A stretch of DNA of 8,178 bases from Fidelibacterota bacterium (lineage in GTDB: Bacteria > Fidelibacterota > Fidelibacteria > Fidelibacterales > Fidelibacteraceae), in contig JAUVKP010000036.1 in the NCBI GenBank assembly GCA_030596185.1, forward strand, positions 1 to 8,178, written 5' to 3'. A program made the position numbers and the translations under genes. Under the pieces are notes generated by a model, which did not search any database, was not told where the DNA came from, and saw only the letters and a program-made list of their open reading frames with translations. This document shows, in pieces, positions 7,701-8,178 of this stretch; the stretch's first letter is position 1; each line of letters starts with the position of its first letter.

Positions 7701-8178
7701 ATTCCTTATGACTTTGAATTGAGATTCACCGCAGCCGGTGGTTTAGCTTTTGATAACTGGGACGGCGGTGGCAATATTCCTGTACCATTTGAATGGTGGA
7801 ATATTGGTATCGGTACTCCCGATGATCCAAGTGATGATTATCAATTAGTTCCATGGTTATTAGATGATAATGGAGATGGCGTTTGGGGCTTAGTACCTGA
7901 TGATCACGAGACGTCGGGTGGTACAAATGACCCATATACAGATCGTGTATATGTACACGCTCCGACCAATAATACTCCAGGTACAGCAGGCTATGATGAC
8001 TTCTTTGCCAATGCTGATCCTGCCGGAAGTAATATTAATGCTTGGTATGGAGGAGCCGGTGGTGTAACAGGTCCAACTGATACATGGTGTGTATTTGCCC
8101 GTACAGTTCTAATGAACTGGAATGGTGGAGATGCTTTTGATCCCACTTTCCCGGCAAATATAAATGCCGTAGAACCCG
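4728..8178 (+). CDS. Large secreted multidomain surface protein (3' partial)
   Basis: The frame is open for 1150 codons with no stop, so the gene continues past the window. Residues 1-24 are a signal peptide (cleavage LYA before E25) with no lipobox cysteine. The N-terminal region (about 70-440) has blocks SWPKGN (76-81), YASGIWIGG (87-95), GDQVVWMVLND (179-189), TYIGLWSDPDLGD (241-253) and YDFFQGP (291-297), which recall large surface proteins of FCB phyla. A Pro-rich linker (452-458) leads to a fibronectin-III-like domain ending near 609 (LTWDV... YYFAVTAYGYNEYG). A split module follows: VVDPAALTGDSYEVFF (644-659) and RWNVKNTNTGE (849-859) are separated by about 190 residues holding a beta-sandwich and a DTDGDG loop. 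Residues 890-1150 are Gly/Pro/Trp-rich beta structure. Calcium-type loops start at 158, 801 and 1046. Such proteins often end in a type IX sorting tail, but that end is not visible. Function unknown; probably the extracellular partner of the receptor upstream. Confidence 0.88.
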   Translation, partial: MKNFKYSIVSMLAVGVFFSGLLYAEKASGKDAEKTRGLQKPAIAATGTFDGNRIDNDLENNAMIVSQNISGRSGMSWPKGNNTQTVYASGIWIGGLIGNIPHVTVGEYSGEFVGGPWGSNPNDPQHTIYKVNKADLADPLANPHFQNWPVAFGAPWVDVNGNGTYEPLPNGPDHPEFIGDQVVWMVLNDGDATQHSVFQTNPLGLEMQLTIFGFDRPDAFGDMMFVKALIMNKGEEDIIDTYIGLWSDPDLGDAADDFVGCVPELGLGICYNDGVDKDFAAYSGGTPAVGYDFFQGPIVPAPGETALVSGNVIQDYKNLDMTSFSKYINAPDPVWSDPNTAAEAYNLMKGLMKSGVPFADNLTGGTPFVHPGDPNLDTGPTDNVYVDSDVHASGDRRFLMNAGPFTMAVGDVQEVVFAIFHAAAGDALDSYTYLKEVDKIAQLAYDTQFALPPSPPQPEVTVATYEDEIILTWDVAAELYSAPDVIDKHPDTGENTEYAFEGYNVRQYETISGSGAKKILATYDLNNGITEIYDDVFDANFGETINRRVQFGSDSGVKRSIRIHKDALDNGVPLKTNRVYYFAVTAYGYNEYGIPRTLESSPKIMALRPQVPNTWEAGDETAIYGTGIAASHTGPSDGAVNATVVDPAALTGDSYEVFFDTDHYYLDIDGLWKATVEPDAIAKLFDVSPTVVTGSALVGPGGTIDLHFEVDVQSPDYNYVAGVLITIPGAVINSATGPDGILVAIQPDGQSVLFGDTDVDGAGDFAGGEVVTINVAASSVSVPIGFDYIAYDDGWGNLFCDTDGDGVTDPDMVATCTAYGIGPEIWTDTNAEGSGTIDELGYAFKSFFRWNVKNTNTGELVAENQTMQSGFAAENVIDGILVPAHQAGANANPIAEGLLFAVDGPALTMKSIGVYANAAGPIDPPVDGLPYWRYPDWLVAGGTYTGQQTTGATWVFNTHPGYGPGGQATFMSSLVVYSGGLGSPMQGIGALIPYDFELRFTAAGGLAFDNWDGGGNIPVPFEWWNIGIGTPDDPSDDYQLVPWLLDDNGDGVWGLVPDDHETSGGTNDPYTDRVYVHAPTNNTPGTAGYDDFFANADPAGSNINAWYGGAGGVTGPTDTWCVFARTVLMNWNGGDAFDPTFPANINAVEP

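Overview
The window reads as a piece of chromosome from a Gram-negative (diderm) bacterium, probably of the FCB superphylum (Neomarinimicrobiota, Ignavibacteria, KSB1 or a relative). The reasons are a TonB-dependent receptor with an N-terminal carboxypeptidase-regulatory-like domain and, next to it, a very large secreted protein. That protein carries the SWPKG / SGIWIGG / SDPDLGDAADD / YDFFQGP blocks I associate with surface proteins of those phyla. This placement rests on protein style only. DNA is moderately AT-rich, and all supported genes are on the + strand.

Region 1 (2-766) is the C-terminal half of an RND/MMPL-type inner-membrane exporter whose start lies before the window. Region 2 (about 767-1193) holds a decayed second copy of the last four membrane segments of such an exporter. 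Homology can be followed upstream through an in-frame TAG that stands where the intact copy has tryptophan. An 8-bp inverted repeat brackets the junction, and a 9-bp-arm palindrome overlaps the stop codon. Region 3 (1194-1575) is non-coding. It holds a possible promoter and two back-to-back hairpins, and it ends in a strong ribosome binding site.

Region 4 is a two-gene unit that fills the rest. The first gene is an intact 1045-residue Oar-like TonB-dependent receptor (1576-4713). After 14 non-coding bases comes a secreted multidomain protein (4728 to beyond 8178) with at least 1150 residues in the window and no stop. This second gene is easily missed because it has no stop codon here, yet it covers over 40% of the window. 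Tight spacing and a good ribosome binding site suggest co-transcription. The receptor would sit in the outer membrane. The second protein has a signal peptide without a lipobox, so it should be exported as a soluble or surface-anchored protein rather than a SusD-type lipoprotein. Both proteins carry D-x-[DN]-x-[DN]-G calcium-type loops. Whether the receptor imports something captured by the partner, or instead helps export it (as reported for Oar and protease PopC in Myxococcus), cannot be decided here.

I saw no tRNA, rRNA, CRISPR array, transposase or integrase.
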